A DNA stretch of 64,000 nt from Nematostella vectensis (Eukaryota; Cnidaria; Anthozoa; Actiniaria; Edwardsiidae): the NCBI RefSeq assembly GCF_932526225.1, contig NC_064048.1:10982688-11046687 (forward strand), written 5' to 3'. The position numbers and the translations under genes are program-made. Under the pieces are notes generated by a model, which was not told the DNA's origin, made no database searches, and was given only the letters and a program-made list of their open reading frames with translations. Below, in pieces: positions 22,601-33,800 of this stretch (position 1 is its first letter; every line of letters begins with the position of its first letter).

Positions 22601-25322
22601 GGTGTCCTGTGTCGTGTTGGGTGTTATGTAGGTAGGGACGGTGTCCTGTGTCGGGTTGGGTGTTATGTAGGTAGGGAGGGTGTCCTGTGTCGGGTTGGGT
22701 GTTGTGTAGGTAGGGAGGGTGTCCTGTGTCGGGTTGGGTGTTGTGTTGGTAGGGACGGTGTCCTGTGTCGGGTTAAGTGTTATGTAGGTAGGGAGGGTGT
22801 CCTGTGTCGGGTTGGGTGTTGTGTAGGTAGAGACGGTGTCCTGGGTCGGGTTGGGTGTTGTGTAGGTAGGGACGGTGTCCTGTGTCGGGTTGGGTGTTGT
22901 GTAGGGAGGGACGGTGTCCTGTGTCGGGTTGGGTGTTATGTAGGTAGGGAGGGTGTCCTGTGTCGGGATGGGTGTTATGTAGGTAGGGAGGGTGTCCTGT
23001 GTCGGGTTGGGTGTTGTGTAGGTAGGGAGGGTGTCCTGTGTCGGGTTGGGTGTTGTGTAGGTAGGGACGGTGTCCTGTGTCGGGTTGGGTGTTATGTAGG
23101 TAGGGAGGGTGTCCTGTGTCGGATTGGGTGTTATGTAGGTAGGTAGGTAGGTAGGGTGTCCTGTGTCGGGTTGGGTGTTATGTAGGTAGAGAGGGTGTCC
23201 TGTGTCGGGTTGGGTGTTGTGTAGGTAGGGAGGGTGTGCTGTGTCGGGTTGGGTGTTATGTAGGTAGGGAGGGTGTCCTGTGTCGGGTTGGGTGTTGTGT
23301 AGGTAGGGAGGGTGTCCTGTGTCGGGTTGGGTGTTGTGTTGGAGGGACGGTGTCCTGTGTCGGGTTAAGTGTTATGTAGGTAGGGAGGGTGTCCTGTGTC
23401 GGGTTGGGTGTTGTGTAGGTAGGGACGGTGTCCTGGGTCGGGTTGGGTGTTGTGTAGGTAGGGACGGTGTCCTGTGTCGGGTTGGGTGTTGTGTAGGGAG
23501 GGACGGTGTCCTGTGTCGGGTTGGGTGTTATGTAGGTAGGGACGGTGTCCTGTGTCGGGATGGGTGTTATGTAGGTAGGGACGGTGTCCTGTGTCGGGTT
23601 GGGTGTTATGTAGGGAGGGAGGGTGTCCTGTGTCGGGTTGGGTGTTATGTAGGTAGGGACGGTGTCCTGTGTCGGGTTATGTGTTATGTAGGTAGGGACG
23701 GTGTCCTGTGTCGGGTTGGGTGTTATGTAGGTAGGGAGGGTGTCCTGTGTCGGGTTGGGTGTTATGTAGGTAGGGAGGGTGTCCTGTGTCGGGTTGGGTG
23801 TTGTGTAGGTAGGGACGGTGTCCTGTGTCGGGTTGGGTGTTATGTAGGTAGGGACGGTGTCCTGTGTCGGGTTATGTGTTATGTAGGTAGGGAGGGTGTC
23901 CTGTGTCGGGTTGGGTGTTGTGTAGGTAGGGACGGTGTCCTGTGTCGTGTTGGGTGTTATGTAGGTAGGGACGGTGTCCTGTGTAGGGTTGGGTGTTATG
24001 TAGGTAGGGAGGGTGTCCTGTGTCGGGTTGGGTGTTGTGTAGGTAGGGAGGGTGTCCTGTGTCGGGTTGGGTGTTGTGTTGGTAGGGACGGTGTCCTGTG
24101 TCGGGTTAAGTGTTATGTAGGTAGGGAGGGTGTCCTGTGTCGGGTTGGGTGTTGTGTAGGTAGGGACGGTGTCCTGGGTCGGGTTGGGTGTTGTGTAGGT
24201 AGGGACGGTGTCCTGTGTCGGGTTGGGTGTTGTGTAGGGAGGGACGGTGTCCTGTGTCGGGTTGGGTGTTATGTAGGTAGGGAGGGTGTCCTGTGTCGGG
24301 ATGGGTGTTATGTAGGTAGGGAGGGTGTCCTGTGTCGGGTTGGGTGTTGTGTAGGTAGGGAGGGTGTCCTGTGTCGGGTTGGGTGTTGTGTAGGTAGGGA
24401 CGGTGTCCTGTGTCGGGTTGGGTGTTATGTAGGTAGGGAGGGTGTCCTGTGTCGGGTTGGGTGTTATGTAGGTAGGGAGGGTGTCCTGTGTCGGATTGGG
24501 TGTTATGTAGGTAGGTAGGGTGTCCTGTGTCGGGTTGGGTGTTATGTAGGTAGGGAGGGTGTCCTGTGTCGGGTTGGGTGTTGTGTAGGTAGGGAGGGTG
24601 TGCTGTGTCGGGTTGGGTGTTGTGTAGGTAGGGAGGGTGTCCTGTGTCGGGTTGGGTGTTGTGTAGGTGAGGGCCATTTTACTGTAACTAGCCCAGAGCA
24701 GGTAGACCACTGAGGGTTGTAAAAAAGGATAAGATGCACCCGTGCTGTGATAAATCTAACTTCTTTTGTTATTCCATAGCTACTATTGTGAGCTCACGGA
24801 CGGGTGAACAAGTTCTGTTTACCAACATGGACCAAGAGGTGGAAAAGGACATCAAGGTAACCAGCGATGGCCTACCAATAAGCTCGCTCCAGGTTTATTT
24901 AGACCATTTAAAAAATACAGGAAAGAAAAGGACATCTAATTAGGCCATTCCAACTATAACTTTGCGCGCGCATAACCATAGAAACCTACCTCAACTACCA
25001 GAATGCAACGCAAGCTTTTTTTAAGCTTACATCAAACGAAGCGCGCGCTGCATGCTGGTAGTTGAGGTAGGTTCCTATGGTGAGTGCGCGCGCATGCTTA
25101 TAGCTGGAATTGACTATTACTGAGGTGTCTTCTCAACAGATCCATGACTTCCCGCCGTCCAGACAATCGGAATCCATCTCAGCCCTCGCCGTGGCTATCG
25201 GCTGTGGAGTAGCGGCCGCGATCGTAGGGACAGCGGCTGTAGCCTTTGTAGCAAGGAGAATTCTGGGTAAAAAGTCTACTAATTATGAGCTCCTCAGGGA
25301 GCCAATCAGACACCGTATGTAG
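13693..25322 (+). CDS. gene C: two MANSC-like and three EGF modules, transmembrane protein
   Basis: Predicted exons are 13693-13756, 14163-14522, 15832-16134, 16884-16988, 17109-17210, 17750-17863, 24780-24856 and 25140-25322, giving 435 residues with frame kept at every junction. Exon 1 is a signal peptide (MALLLGVGWLLIITTPPVSP). Exons 2 and 3 each hold an eight-cysteine MANSC/MANEC-like domain with CC-x5-CDVAF and CY-x2-xC cores. Exons 4, 5 and 6 each encode one six-cysteine EGF module (for example CACAPGHYGPVC and CQCHVGWEGPYC). Exon 7 is a linker and exon 8 a helix around ALAVAIGCGVAAAIVGTAAV with an RR anchor and a short tail. All module exons are phase 1-1, the arrangement that favours exon shuffling. 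A transposon lies in intron 2, and 6.9 kb of minisatellite fills intron 6. Likely a cell-surface or adhesion-type protein; partner unknown. Confidence 0.78.
14021..14162 (+). repeat. 40-bp tandem repeat abutting the exon 2 acceptor of gene C
   Basis: About 3.5 copies of a 40-bp unit contain ACTGTCTATTAGTTTTCCAG then TATTTCYTGGTC. The last copy runs into the acceptor ATAACAAAG used by exon 2. Each unit carries an acceptor-like TTTTCCAG. Confidence 0.75.
14842..15635. mobile_element. MULE-like DNA transposon, non-autonomous, in gene C intron 2
   Basis: A 794-bp element has terminal inverted repeats of about 85 bp. They begin TTCCCTGCTAGCAGAGGCCT on the left, with the near-perfect complement on the right. 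It is flanked by a perfect 9-bp direct repeat, ACACACATC (14833-14841 and 15636-15644). Long inverted repeats with a 9-bp target duplication are typical of Mutator-like elements. No transposase is encoded; one short open frame lies on the - strand. The close match of the arms suggests fairly recent movement. Confidence 0.75.
15142..15456 (-). CDS. short ORF inside the MULE-like element, unknown
   Basis: A 104-residue open frame starts MSEIMNQTPVSSPRRKKK. It is Lys/Arg-rich and has one CLVC pair and a C-terminal RLTRLSKERKF. It does not look like a transposase catalytic domain. It could be a captured host-gene exon or an element-encoded accessory peptide. No splice sites were assigned and expression is unproven. 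Confidence 0.35.
   Translation of the reverse strand: MSEIMNQTPVSSPRRKKKTTVQFQSPKTSLKRVNNKRSKDEFCLVCGINFKTSGQASFFNVNIAQLDSKKMLQKFLVNVDQLFPEEYAKPVNGRLTRLSKERKF
16124..16275 (+). promoter_or_regulatory. tandem CRE-bearing repeat in gene C intron 3 (first cluster)
   Basis: Three copies of a 37-bp unit (ACGCCACATGACGTCACAGA and following) carry perfect CRE palindromes TGACGTCA at 16164-16171, 16201-16208 and 16238-16245. GATGACGTAA half-site variants lie in between. The cluster starts directly after the exon 3 donor. A CREB/ATF-responsive role is inferred only. Confidence 0.55.
16352..16487 (+). repeat. 69-bp direct duplication
   Basis: Two adjacent near-identical copies begin AAATAAGGAATTGATGAAGC at 16352 and 16421. 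Intronic, with no coding meaning seen. Confidence 0.85.
16600..16701 (+). repeat. second copy of the exon 3 donor region with three more CRE palindromes
   Basis: AGACATAAAGGTAGGATGCA at 16601 repeats the end of exon 3 and its donor (16125 onward), including the CRE-rich sequence behind it. TGACGTCA recurs at 16640-16647, 16675-16682 and 16694-16701. The copy lies about 476 bp downstream of the original. Confidence 0.8.
17519..17749 (+). repeat. 48-bp tandem repeat ending in the exon 6 acceptor of gene C
   Basis: About five copies of a 48-bp unit (AACACCAAGTTACTTCCATA and following). In the last copy TGTTCATTTAACAC is changed to TGTTTATTTCAG, which is the functional acceptor of exon 6. Open frames on both strands (LPYRMCSF and YDVLNEHI repeats) are artefacts. 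Confidence 0.85.
17837..20676 (+). repeat. 115-bp minisatellite containing the exon 6 splice donor, ~25 copies
   Basis: Each unit includes CCCTACTGTAATATATCTAA then CGGAG/GTAGGC, which is the end of the third EGF exon of gene C and its donor. The first unit is the real exon end (17837-17863). A block of six units (690 bp) is itself duplicated: the AATAAATC variant recurs at about 18308 and 18998. As 115 is not a multiple of 3 and the units hold stops, use of a downstream donor would break the protein. Confidence 0.95.
20676..24668 (+). repeat. 39-bp G-rich minisatellite, ~102 copies
   Basis: The unit is GGTGTCCTGTGTCGGGTTGG followed by GTGTTGTGTAGGTAGGGAC. It shares GGACGGTGTCCTGTG and GTGTAG with the tail of the 115-bp unit, so it probably arose from it. 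A GGGTTAAGTG marker unit recurs about every 546-741 bp, showing block duplications. Four G-runs per unit give G-quadruplex potential. Because 39 is a multiple of 3, stop-free frames of 279-484 codons exist on both strands (13-residue repeats); they are not genes. Confidence 0.95.
24944..25110. mobile_element. foldback MITE in gene C intron 7
   Basis: Inverted arms of about 60 bp: GAAACCTACCTCAACTACCA at about 24981 faces TGGTAGTTGAGGTAGGTTCC at about 25056. Outer parts ATTCCAACTATAA / TTATAGCTGGAAT and GCGCGCGCA also pair. The centre is about 40 bp. No open frame. Confidence 0.7.
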
Positions 25323-25441
25323 AGATCACGTGACGTGAGGTGTAATGACGTCAGCTAGTTTTTACTGTTGTGACTGGTGAAATAACGACCCGTGTGCAAG
25401 ATTCAAAAGCTTTGAATTTTATGGCTAAAATGTCTTTCCTA

Positions 25442-25447
25442 AATAAA
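25442..25447 (+). terminator. candidate poly(A) signal of gene C
   Basis: AATAAA lies about 120 bp after the gene C stop codon. Confidence 0.5.
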
Positions 25448-27542
25448 ATTTTAGAACACATTCAATCAATTACCCCATTTTAAAATATTCCGTTGCTTTC
25501 TTCCGGGGTAAAGCTGGTAGTGACTATATAGATTATATAGATTAAGTATTGTTTTTAGATGGTTTATTTTGAGACTTTTTCTCATAATTCGTCTTCAAAT
25601 ATCGATTGAATTACAAAGGTGGATCTGACAAGGGCTCTTTCTACCAGCTTGCATTGCGGGTGGAGCATTGGTGCCAACAGTCTCAGATAACGTAAAGCTA
25701 AAACATGTTCTACTGTGAATTGTAAATTGTGTATTAAAGAAAAGAATTTTTTTAAAATAAAGTCCTTCATCATGTCAATACTTCTTGCGATCTATTATTT
25801 ATTTCTAGTCTTTATCTTGTACATCGGTAGTTACTTGACCAGTCAGGGCCGGGTTCCTAGAAAGCATGTTAAGGCTCTCCCAGGGATGAATGCTTTTTTT
25901 ATCCAATCAAATGGCAAGACAGCCGTCTTTATCCCTGGGTTTGCGCTAAGCTTCTTTCTACGAACTGGTCCCAGAACAAGAAAATCTTCAGACGGAATCT
26001 TGGATGCCTGTGGTCCCGAGAATTAGCTCACTAAAGGGGGATGGTAAAGAGGGTAGGCAGGGCATTGCGTGAAAATCTATTTCCCAGGTTGCAATATCTT
26101 TGTGGTTTACTACAATTATACTAATGCAGTTTTAAATATTCCGCGAAGTCATCACCGACGATTGCACAGCATCGCCTTTTAGATACAATTATTGAAAATA
26201 TCGGTGGTTTTTGAGGAGGGATTTCTTAGTGCCCTACCCACTTCTCATGCCGTAAATGGCATTCAGCCATTATTTTATAATCGTAGGGGAAATGGTGCAG
26301 TTCTATTCTATTTTGTTGATGGCTGCTTCCTACCTAACAGTGAGCCAAAATGGATGGAAAGCGTTCACGTGACGTAAAAAAAATTGGGTCTGACGTCATC
26401 ATAACAAGAGCCTGCTGATTGGTCTGTTGGATTCGATATCACGATGGTGGCCATAAATCTGATTGGCCGAGCGGACAGGACATGTTACATACAGTCAACA
26501 GGGATGGCGTTGGGCGTGACGTCACGACAATCACGAGCTTCTTCTTGGGCCATCCACATTACGTGATGATCACTTCAGCCACCGGTCTCCCTGTGTAGAA
26601 TCATTCTAGGCGGGCAAGCAGAATATTTGAAGACATTTCATATAGCATGCAGAGATTTCACAGAGAGCTTTTCTCAACCTAGTCCCAAAGAGCGTTCTTA
26701 CCGGGTTTCCTGTACTGAGAGATGACAAGTGAGGAAGTATGAGGCCTGGAACGAGTTCCAAAAGATGGTTTTTTGTGTCGTCACAATTTTTAACACAGGA
26801 AGCCTAATACATAGGCCACCCTCAAGGGGGAGCCGATTTATTAAAAAAATAATATTTGTCCTGCCGCCTTGTCACTACGTGACATTATGCTCGAAAAGTC
26901 ACGGCAACCCTGAATGCACAAGGGTCCAAAGCTGATTACCTCAAAACTGTGTTGATTTATACCCTGATTACACCACTCCTGCTGCATCAACTAGCTGGAC
27001 GAACCGCTGCAAAGGAGACGTCCACACAGGCCCTACCGCAACAGCCAAATTTCTAGTTCACCTGTGACCGCTGGACTTACTAAGGACACATAAATACAGT
27101 CTCGACTTGAGGCAAATTTTATGCGCATATTAGCCAGAAACCTCGAACTTGGAATAAAACAATGCAAAAACTGTGAATACTTCATGATCTCGCTGATGTT
27201 TGCAATCGATTCAATTGAAACCGAGGCTTGCACTGTATTTATGCGTCCTCTGTACCTATGACCAGCAGGCACAGTGGAACCCGAAACTGACCATACGCCA
27301 CCACATTTTATCAATGAAAGCTTGTTTTGTTATGGTTCTGGAGGGATTTTACTCCTTGCACATTGTTGAAAAAGGATCTTGAAATAAGCGCCACCCCGAA
27401 TAAGTGGCTCGCCTGGGATGTTAAAGCGAGTAAGGTGTTTTTTTTTTCAGCTCGCCCGTAAGTTTTGTACTAGGGGAATGTATAGCAAGCTAGGCTTCGC
27501 CACCTTCAAGTTAATCACACTAAGTCTAGGAATATAAATTTT
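25448..27542. other. convergent intergenic region between gene C and NUP205
   Basis: No gene recognised. An imperfect foldback of about 125 bp (CCTAGAAAGCATG ... CCCAGGGAT facing ATCCCTGGG ... CTTTCTACGAA, about 25850-25975) is probably a decayed MITE. Several TGACGTCA or CACGTGAC motifs occur at 26365-26570. The 103-codon open frame at 25715 spans the foldback and has no splice or domain support. Confidence 0.4.
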
Positions 27543-27548
27543 TTTATT
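27543..27548 (-). terminator. candidate poly(A) signal of NUP205
   Basis: AATAAA on the - strand (TTTATT on +), about 310 bp after the NUP205 stop codon. Confidence 0.4.
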
Positions 27549-27855
27549 TCTACAAAATCAGAGAATTTTCTAATTGATGATTACAAACGTGTAGATTGGT
27601 ATTTCGTTTGCGTCATTTCTCTAACTTTATGCAAGGCTACTCCCCCCCCCCCCCCACACACACACAACCCCTCCAGCCATTGTTAAACTGTGTGCTCGTC
27701 GTGTGCCCGTTTGTGTCCGTGCGCAATGAAAAGAAGTTAGTACTTCATGTAGCAGCAATATGGATATATGGTTATGGTTAGGGTTTTGGTTGACACACTA
27801 TTGCTGGCTACATGAAGTACTATCCTGAAAATTCAAAACACCATGCACTGAAGGC

Positions 27856-30800
27856 TCATGCTGATTTCCGCGCCGGGCCGAGCTCGTCGAGGGAATGGAT
27901 TCCATGTAGGGTAAGAAGGCGTTTGACGCGACGAACAAGGACTTGGATGAAAGACATCCGGGACCTTGCCTTCCCGTGATTCTGTGCGAAGTAAACAAAT
28001 ACACATACATGAAGGGGAAGTCGCCGAAGGTTTTCCTAATACCTCAAGAGAAGAAATTGAGATGTTTTTTTTTTCTGATGTTTTAAAAAATTTGATACAG
28101 CAAAACGAAATGCTGATATACAACTTGGGTATGGAGACAGTAGACTATGACACGAACGCGTTCTCGTTGGGTATGGAAACAGTAGACTGTGACACGAACG
28201 CGTTCTCGTTGGGTATGAAAACAGTAGACTGTGACACGAACGCGTTCTCTTTGGGTATGGAAACAGTAGACTGTGACACGAACGCGTTCTCGTTGGGTAT
28301 GGAAACAGTAGCAAATGACACGAACGCGTTCTCGTTGGGTATGGAAACAGTAGCAAATGACACGAACGCGTTCTCGTTGGGACAAGCGCACTTTACGTGA
28401 AAAGTAATGGACTCTACACACAACAGGGGACTAAGAGATCACGTGACCTTTTGGATGACAAATTAAAGCCAAAATAAACACAGAAATTACTGCGCTTGTC
28501 CCGCCAAAGGACGAGGAAAAAAATATTCAATGAAAAAAAAAACCTGAAAAAAAAAACCTTTCTGGTTTTATTAGTAAGCGCTTAAAAATAACGAAATCTT
28601 GCGGTTATTTTGCCGCTAGCCTGGGCGCGCACTAGTTTGCCACCCAAACAGTCACGTGATCTCTTAGCGCAAGTCCCCTATTCTTACATCAACAACAAGA
28701 GTAGAACATATAGCTCATAACTCCTAATGGGTCGGCACCTAGCACTAACCTGCTCTAGGTCTACGAGTTTCTTCAGTAGCACATCCGTCACACAACTGGA
28801 CGCTTCCTGCTTGAGCTGAGGGCAAAAACACGTGTAGGTCAGACAGTAGTATATAGTGTGCATAGTACATACACGTGTAGGTCAGACAGTAGTATATAGC
28901 GTGTATAGTAAATACACGTGTAGGTCAGTCAGTAGTATATAGCGTGTATAGTACATACACGTGTTGGTCAGACAGTAGTATATAGTGTGCATAGTATATA
29001 CACGTGTAGGTCAGTCAGTAGTATATAGTGTGTATAGTACATACACGTGTAGGTCAGACAGTAGTATATAGTGTGCATAGTACATACACGTGTAGGTCAG
29101 ACAGTAGTATATAGTGTGAATAGTACATACACGTGTAGGTCAGACAGTAGTATATAGTGTGCATAGTACATACACGTGTAGGTCAGTCAGTAGTATATAG
29201 CGTGTATAGTACATACACGTGTAGGTCAGACAGTAGTATATAGTATGCACAGTACATACACGTGTAGGTCAGTCAGTAGTATATAGCGTGTATAGTACAT
29301 ACACGTGTAGGTCAGTCAGTAGTATATAGTGTGCATAGTATATACACGTGTAGGTCAGTCAGTAGTATATAGCGTGTATAGTACATACACGTGTAGGTCA
29401 GACAGTAGTACATAGCGTGAATAGTACATACACGTGTAGGTCAGACAGTAGTATATAGTGTGCATAGTACATACACGTGTAGGTCAGTCAGTAGTATATA
29501 GCGTGTATAGTACATACACGTGTAGGTCAGACAGTAGTACATAGCGTGAATAGTACATACACGTGTAGGTCAGACAGTAGTATATAGTGTGCATAGTACA
29601 TACACGTGTAGGTCAGACAGTAGTATATAGTGTGCATAGTATATACACGTGTAGGTCAGTCAGTAGTATATAGCGTGTATAGTAAATACACGTGTAGGTC
29701 AGTCAGTAGTATATAGCGTGTATAGTACATACACGTGTTGGTCAGACAGTAGTATATAGTGTGCATAGTGTATACACGTGTAGGTCAGTCAGTAGTATAT
29801 AGTGTGTATAGTACATACACGTGTAGGTCAGACAGTAGTATATAGTGTGCATAGTACATACACGTGTAGGTCAGACAGTAGTATATAGTGTGAATAGTAC
29901 ATACACGTGTAGGTCAGACAGTAGTATATAGTGTGCATAGTACATACACGTGTAGGTCAGTCAGTAGTATATAGCGTGTATAGTACATACACGTGTAGGT
30001 CAGACAGTAGTATATAGTATGCACAGTACATACACGTGTAGGTCAGTCAGTAGTATATAGCGTGTATAGTACATACACGTGTAGGTCAGTCAGTAGTATA
30101 TAGTGTGCATAGTATATACACGTGTAGGTCAGTCAGTAGTATATAGCGTGTATAGTACATACACGTGTAGGTCAGACAGTAGTACATAGCGTGAATAGTA
30201 CATACACGTGTAGGTCAGACAGTAGTATATAGTGTGCATAGTACATACACGTGTAGGTCAGACAGTAGTATATAGTGTGCATAGTATATACACGTGTAGG
30301 TCAGTCAGTAGTATATAGCGTGTATAGTACATACACGTGTAGGTCAGACAGTAGTATATAGCGTGTATAGTACATACACGTGTAGGTCAGACAGTAGTAT
30401 ATAGTGTGCATAGTACATACACGTGTAGGTCAGTCAGTAGTATATAGCGTGCATAGTAAATACACGTGTAGGTCAGTCAGTAGTATATAGTGTGCATAGT
30501 ACATACACGTGTAGGTCAGTCCGTAGTATATAGTGTGCATAGTACATACACGTGTAGGTCAGTCCGTAGTATATAGTGTGCACAGTACATACACGTGTAG
30601 GTCAGACAGTAGTATATAGCGTGTATAGTACATACACGTGTAGGTCAGACAGTAGTATATAGTGTGTATAGTACATACACGTGTAGGTCAGACAGTAGTA
30701 TATAGCGTGTATAGTACATACACGTGTAGGTCAGACAGTAGTATATAGTGTGTATAGTACATACACGTGTAGGTCAGACAGTAGTATATAGTGTGCATAG

Positions 30801-33800
30801 TACATACACGTGTAGGTCAGACAGTAGTATATAGTGTGCATAGTACATACACGTGTAGGTCAGACAGTAGTATATAGTGTGCATAGTATATACACGTGTA
30901 GGTCAGACAGTAGTATATAGCGTGTATAGTACATACACGTGTTGGTCAGACAGTAGTATATAGTGTGCATAGTACATACACGTGTTGGTCAGACAGTAGT
31001 ATATAGTGTGCATAGTACATACACGTGTAGGTCAGACAGTAGTATATAGTGTGCACAGTACATACACGTGTAGGTCAGACAGTAGTATATAGCGTGCATA
31101 GTAAATACACGTGTAGGTCAGTCAGTAGTATATAGTGTGCATAGTACATACACGTGTAGGTCAGTCCGTAGTATATAGTGTGCATAGTACATACACGTGT
31201 AGGTCAGACAGTAGTATATAGTGTGTATAGTATATACACGTGTAGGTCAGTCAGTAGTATATAGCGTGTATAGTACATACACGTGTAGGTCAGTCAGTAG
31301 TATATAGTGTGTATAGTATATACACGTGTAGGTCAGACAGTAGTGTATAGCGTGTATAGTACATACACGTGTAGGTCAGACAGTAGTATATAGTGTGCAT
31401 AGTACATACACGTGTAGGTCAGTCAGTAGTATATAGTGTGTATAGTATATACACGTGTAGGTCAGACAGTAGTGTATAGCGTGTATAGTACATACACGTG
31501 TAGGTCAGACAGTAGTATATAGTGTGCATAGTACATACACGTGTTGGTCAGACAGTAGTATATAGCGTGTATAGTACATACACGTGTAGGTCAGTCAGTA
31601 GTATATAGTGTGCATAGTATATACATGTGTTGGTCAGACAGTAGTATATAGTGTGCATAGTACATACACGTGTAGGTCAGACAGTAGTATATAGCGTGCA
31701 TAGTACATACACGTGTAGGTCAGTCCGTAGTATATAGTGTGCATAGTACATACACGTGTAGGTCAGTCAGTAGTATATAGTGTGCATAGTATATACATGT
31801 GTTGGTCAGACAGTAGTATATAGCGTGTATAGTACATACACGTGTAGGTCAGACAGTAGTATATAGTGTGCATAGTACATACACGTGTAGGTCAGACAGT
31901 AGTATATAGTGTGTATAGTATATACACGTGTAGGTCAGACAGTAGTGTATAGCGTGTATAGTACATACACGTGTAGGTCAGTCAGTAGTATATAGTGTGC
32001 ATAGTATATACATGTGTTGGTCAGACAGTAGTATATAGTGTGTATAGTACATACACGTGTAGGTCAGACAGTAGTATATAGTGTGCATAGTATATACATG
32101 TGTTGGTCAGACAGTAGTATATAGCGTGTATAGTACATACACGTGTAGGTCAGACAGTAGTATATAGTGTGTATAGTACATACACGTGTAGGTCAGACAG
32201 TAGTATATAGTGTGTATAGTACATACACGTGTAGGTCAGTCAGTAGTATATAGTGTGTATAGTACATACACGTGTAGGTCAGTCAGTAGTACATAGTGTG
32301 CATAGTACATACACGTGTAGGTCAGACAGTAGTACATAGTGTGCATAGTACATACACGTGTAGGTCAGACAGTAGTACATAGTGTGCATAGTACATACAC
32401 GTGTAGGTCAGACAGTAGTATATAGTGTGCATAGTACATACACGTGTAGGTCAGACAGTAGTATATAGTATGCGTGAGTCTGAATGTTTTGATAAAAAAA
32501 ATTCTTATAAAAGGTTCTAATAAGATTTTTCTACAAAAATGGCTTTTATAAAAGGACTACAGGCTCAACTCCTCGATACCAAAACAAGGGGATCCGTATC
32601 ATGACGTCACTTCCGCTTTATACTAGCGGCCACGCTATCACTGGTCACGCCATACTTGCGTTGCGTTATGCGATTCTGGATGTACTTACCGTCTGAATCT
32701 CGTCCCTTGTCACGCCATCCCCAGTCACGCCATGCTTGTGTTGCGGTGTGCGTGACTGGTTGTCTGTTACGGAAAACTCTAAAAATGTAAAGACAGAAAA
32801 AATATACTTGGCATCGTGTGGAAGTGTTGTTTTGGTGGAGGAAGGGTTCTTTTGTAAGGAATGCATGCTCATTGTGTCATATGTCATCCCTAGCACATCG
32901 CTCACGTTAAAAACTCTCGCCCGCCACTCAGGTGTTGTTATCGTTTTCATTCAAAATTTGGGTACAAATCATCTAAAGGAATTTCACACTTGGTGTTTCG
33001 CAAGGATGATAAAATGGCGGCTAATAAGATAAGTTTGGTGGAATCTTGTTTTGTGCTCTCGCCTTCAAATTAGGAGAGGGACGGGGCATATCTTATCCTG
33101 TAGCCTCCTCGTCCTGGTACAGGTCGCCCTGGTTATGTTTGGTGTGTTTCATGAGGGGTTTGGGCATTGAGAGGAAGAGGGGGCAGTTTAACTTGTAGCC
33201 GCCTTATCCTAGTTGACACTCGCCCTGGTTAAGTTTGGGAGGGGAAGGGGATTGTTTACCTAGTAGCCGCCTCATCATGGTCGCTGCCTGCCCCCGGCTT
33301 AATAGGGTGTGTTCCATATGGGGGTTGGGAGGGGAGGGGAAGTGGTAGTTTACCTTGTAGCGGTCTCATCCGGGTTTACGCCTGGCCCTGGTTTAGTAGG
33401 GTGTGTTCCATATGGGGGTTGGGAGGAGGGGGAGGGGGTAGTTTACCTTGTAGTCGCCTCATCCGAGTTGACGCCTGCCCCTGGTTTAGTAGGGTGTTTT
33501 CTTCGTCTGACGGAATGCACCGAAGATAAAAGTAATCCAAGTGTCGCCATAAAATAAAGAGGGAGCTCTCGATGATATCTGTGCTCCAGTCAAGGAACCT
33601 ATCAATTTATGGCATCTGCTACTATATTTAATATAGTTTTAATATCGTCTGAAGCGCCATCCAATAGTTCCCTGCCCCTTGTTTAGATACACACCTTTTA
33701 TTCGTTATTTGCCAATTTCAATAGTAAATATAGAAAACAGCTTTCCCAAATCAGCCAATAGAAATTTATGCTTTCTCGAAGTTGGGTGTGTCGACTGCAA

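Noticed and set aside
21172-24710. Open frames of 279-484 codons on both strands (VGCYVGREGVLCR and TQDTLPTYTTPNP repeats)
   Set aside because: They follow from a 39-bp unit (13 codons) lacking stops; frames exist on both strands, the region is an intron of gene C, and there is no start context or splice support.
28036-28423. Open frames over the 42-bp repeat on both strands
   Set aside because: Repeat artefacts in the last NUP205 intron; open in several frames.
28829-32470. Regular spaced repeat reminiscent of a CRISPR array
   Set aside because: Units are directly contiguous with no unique spacers, lie in an animal intron, and vary only at a few sites.
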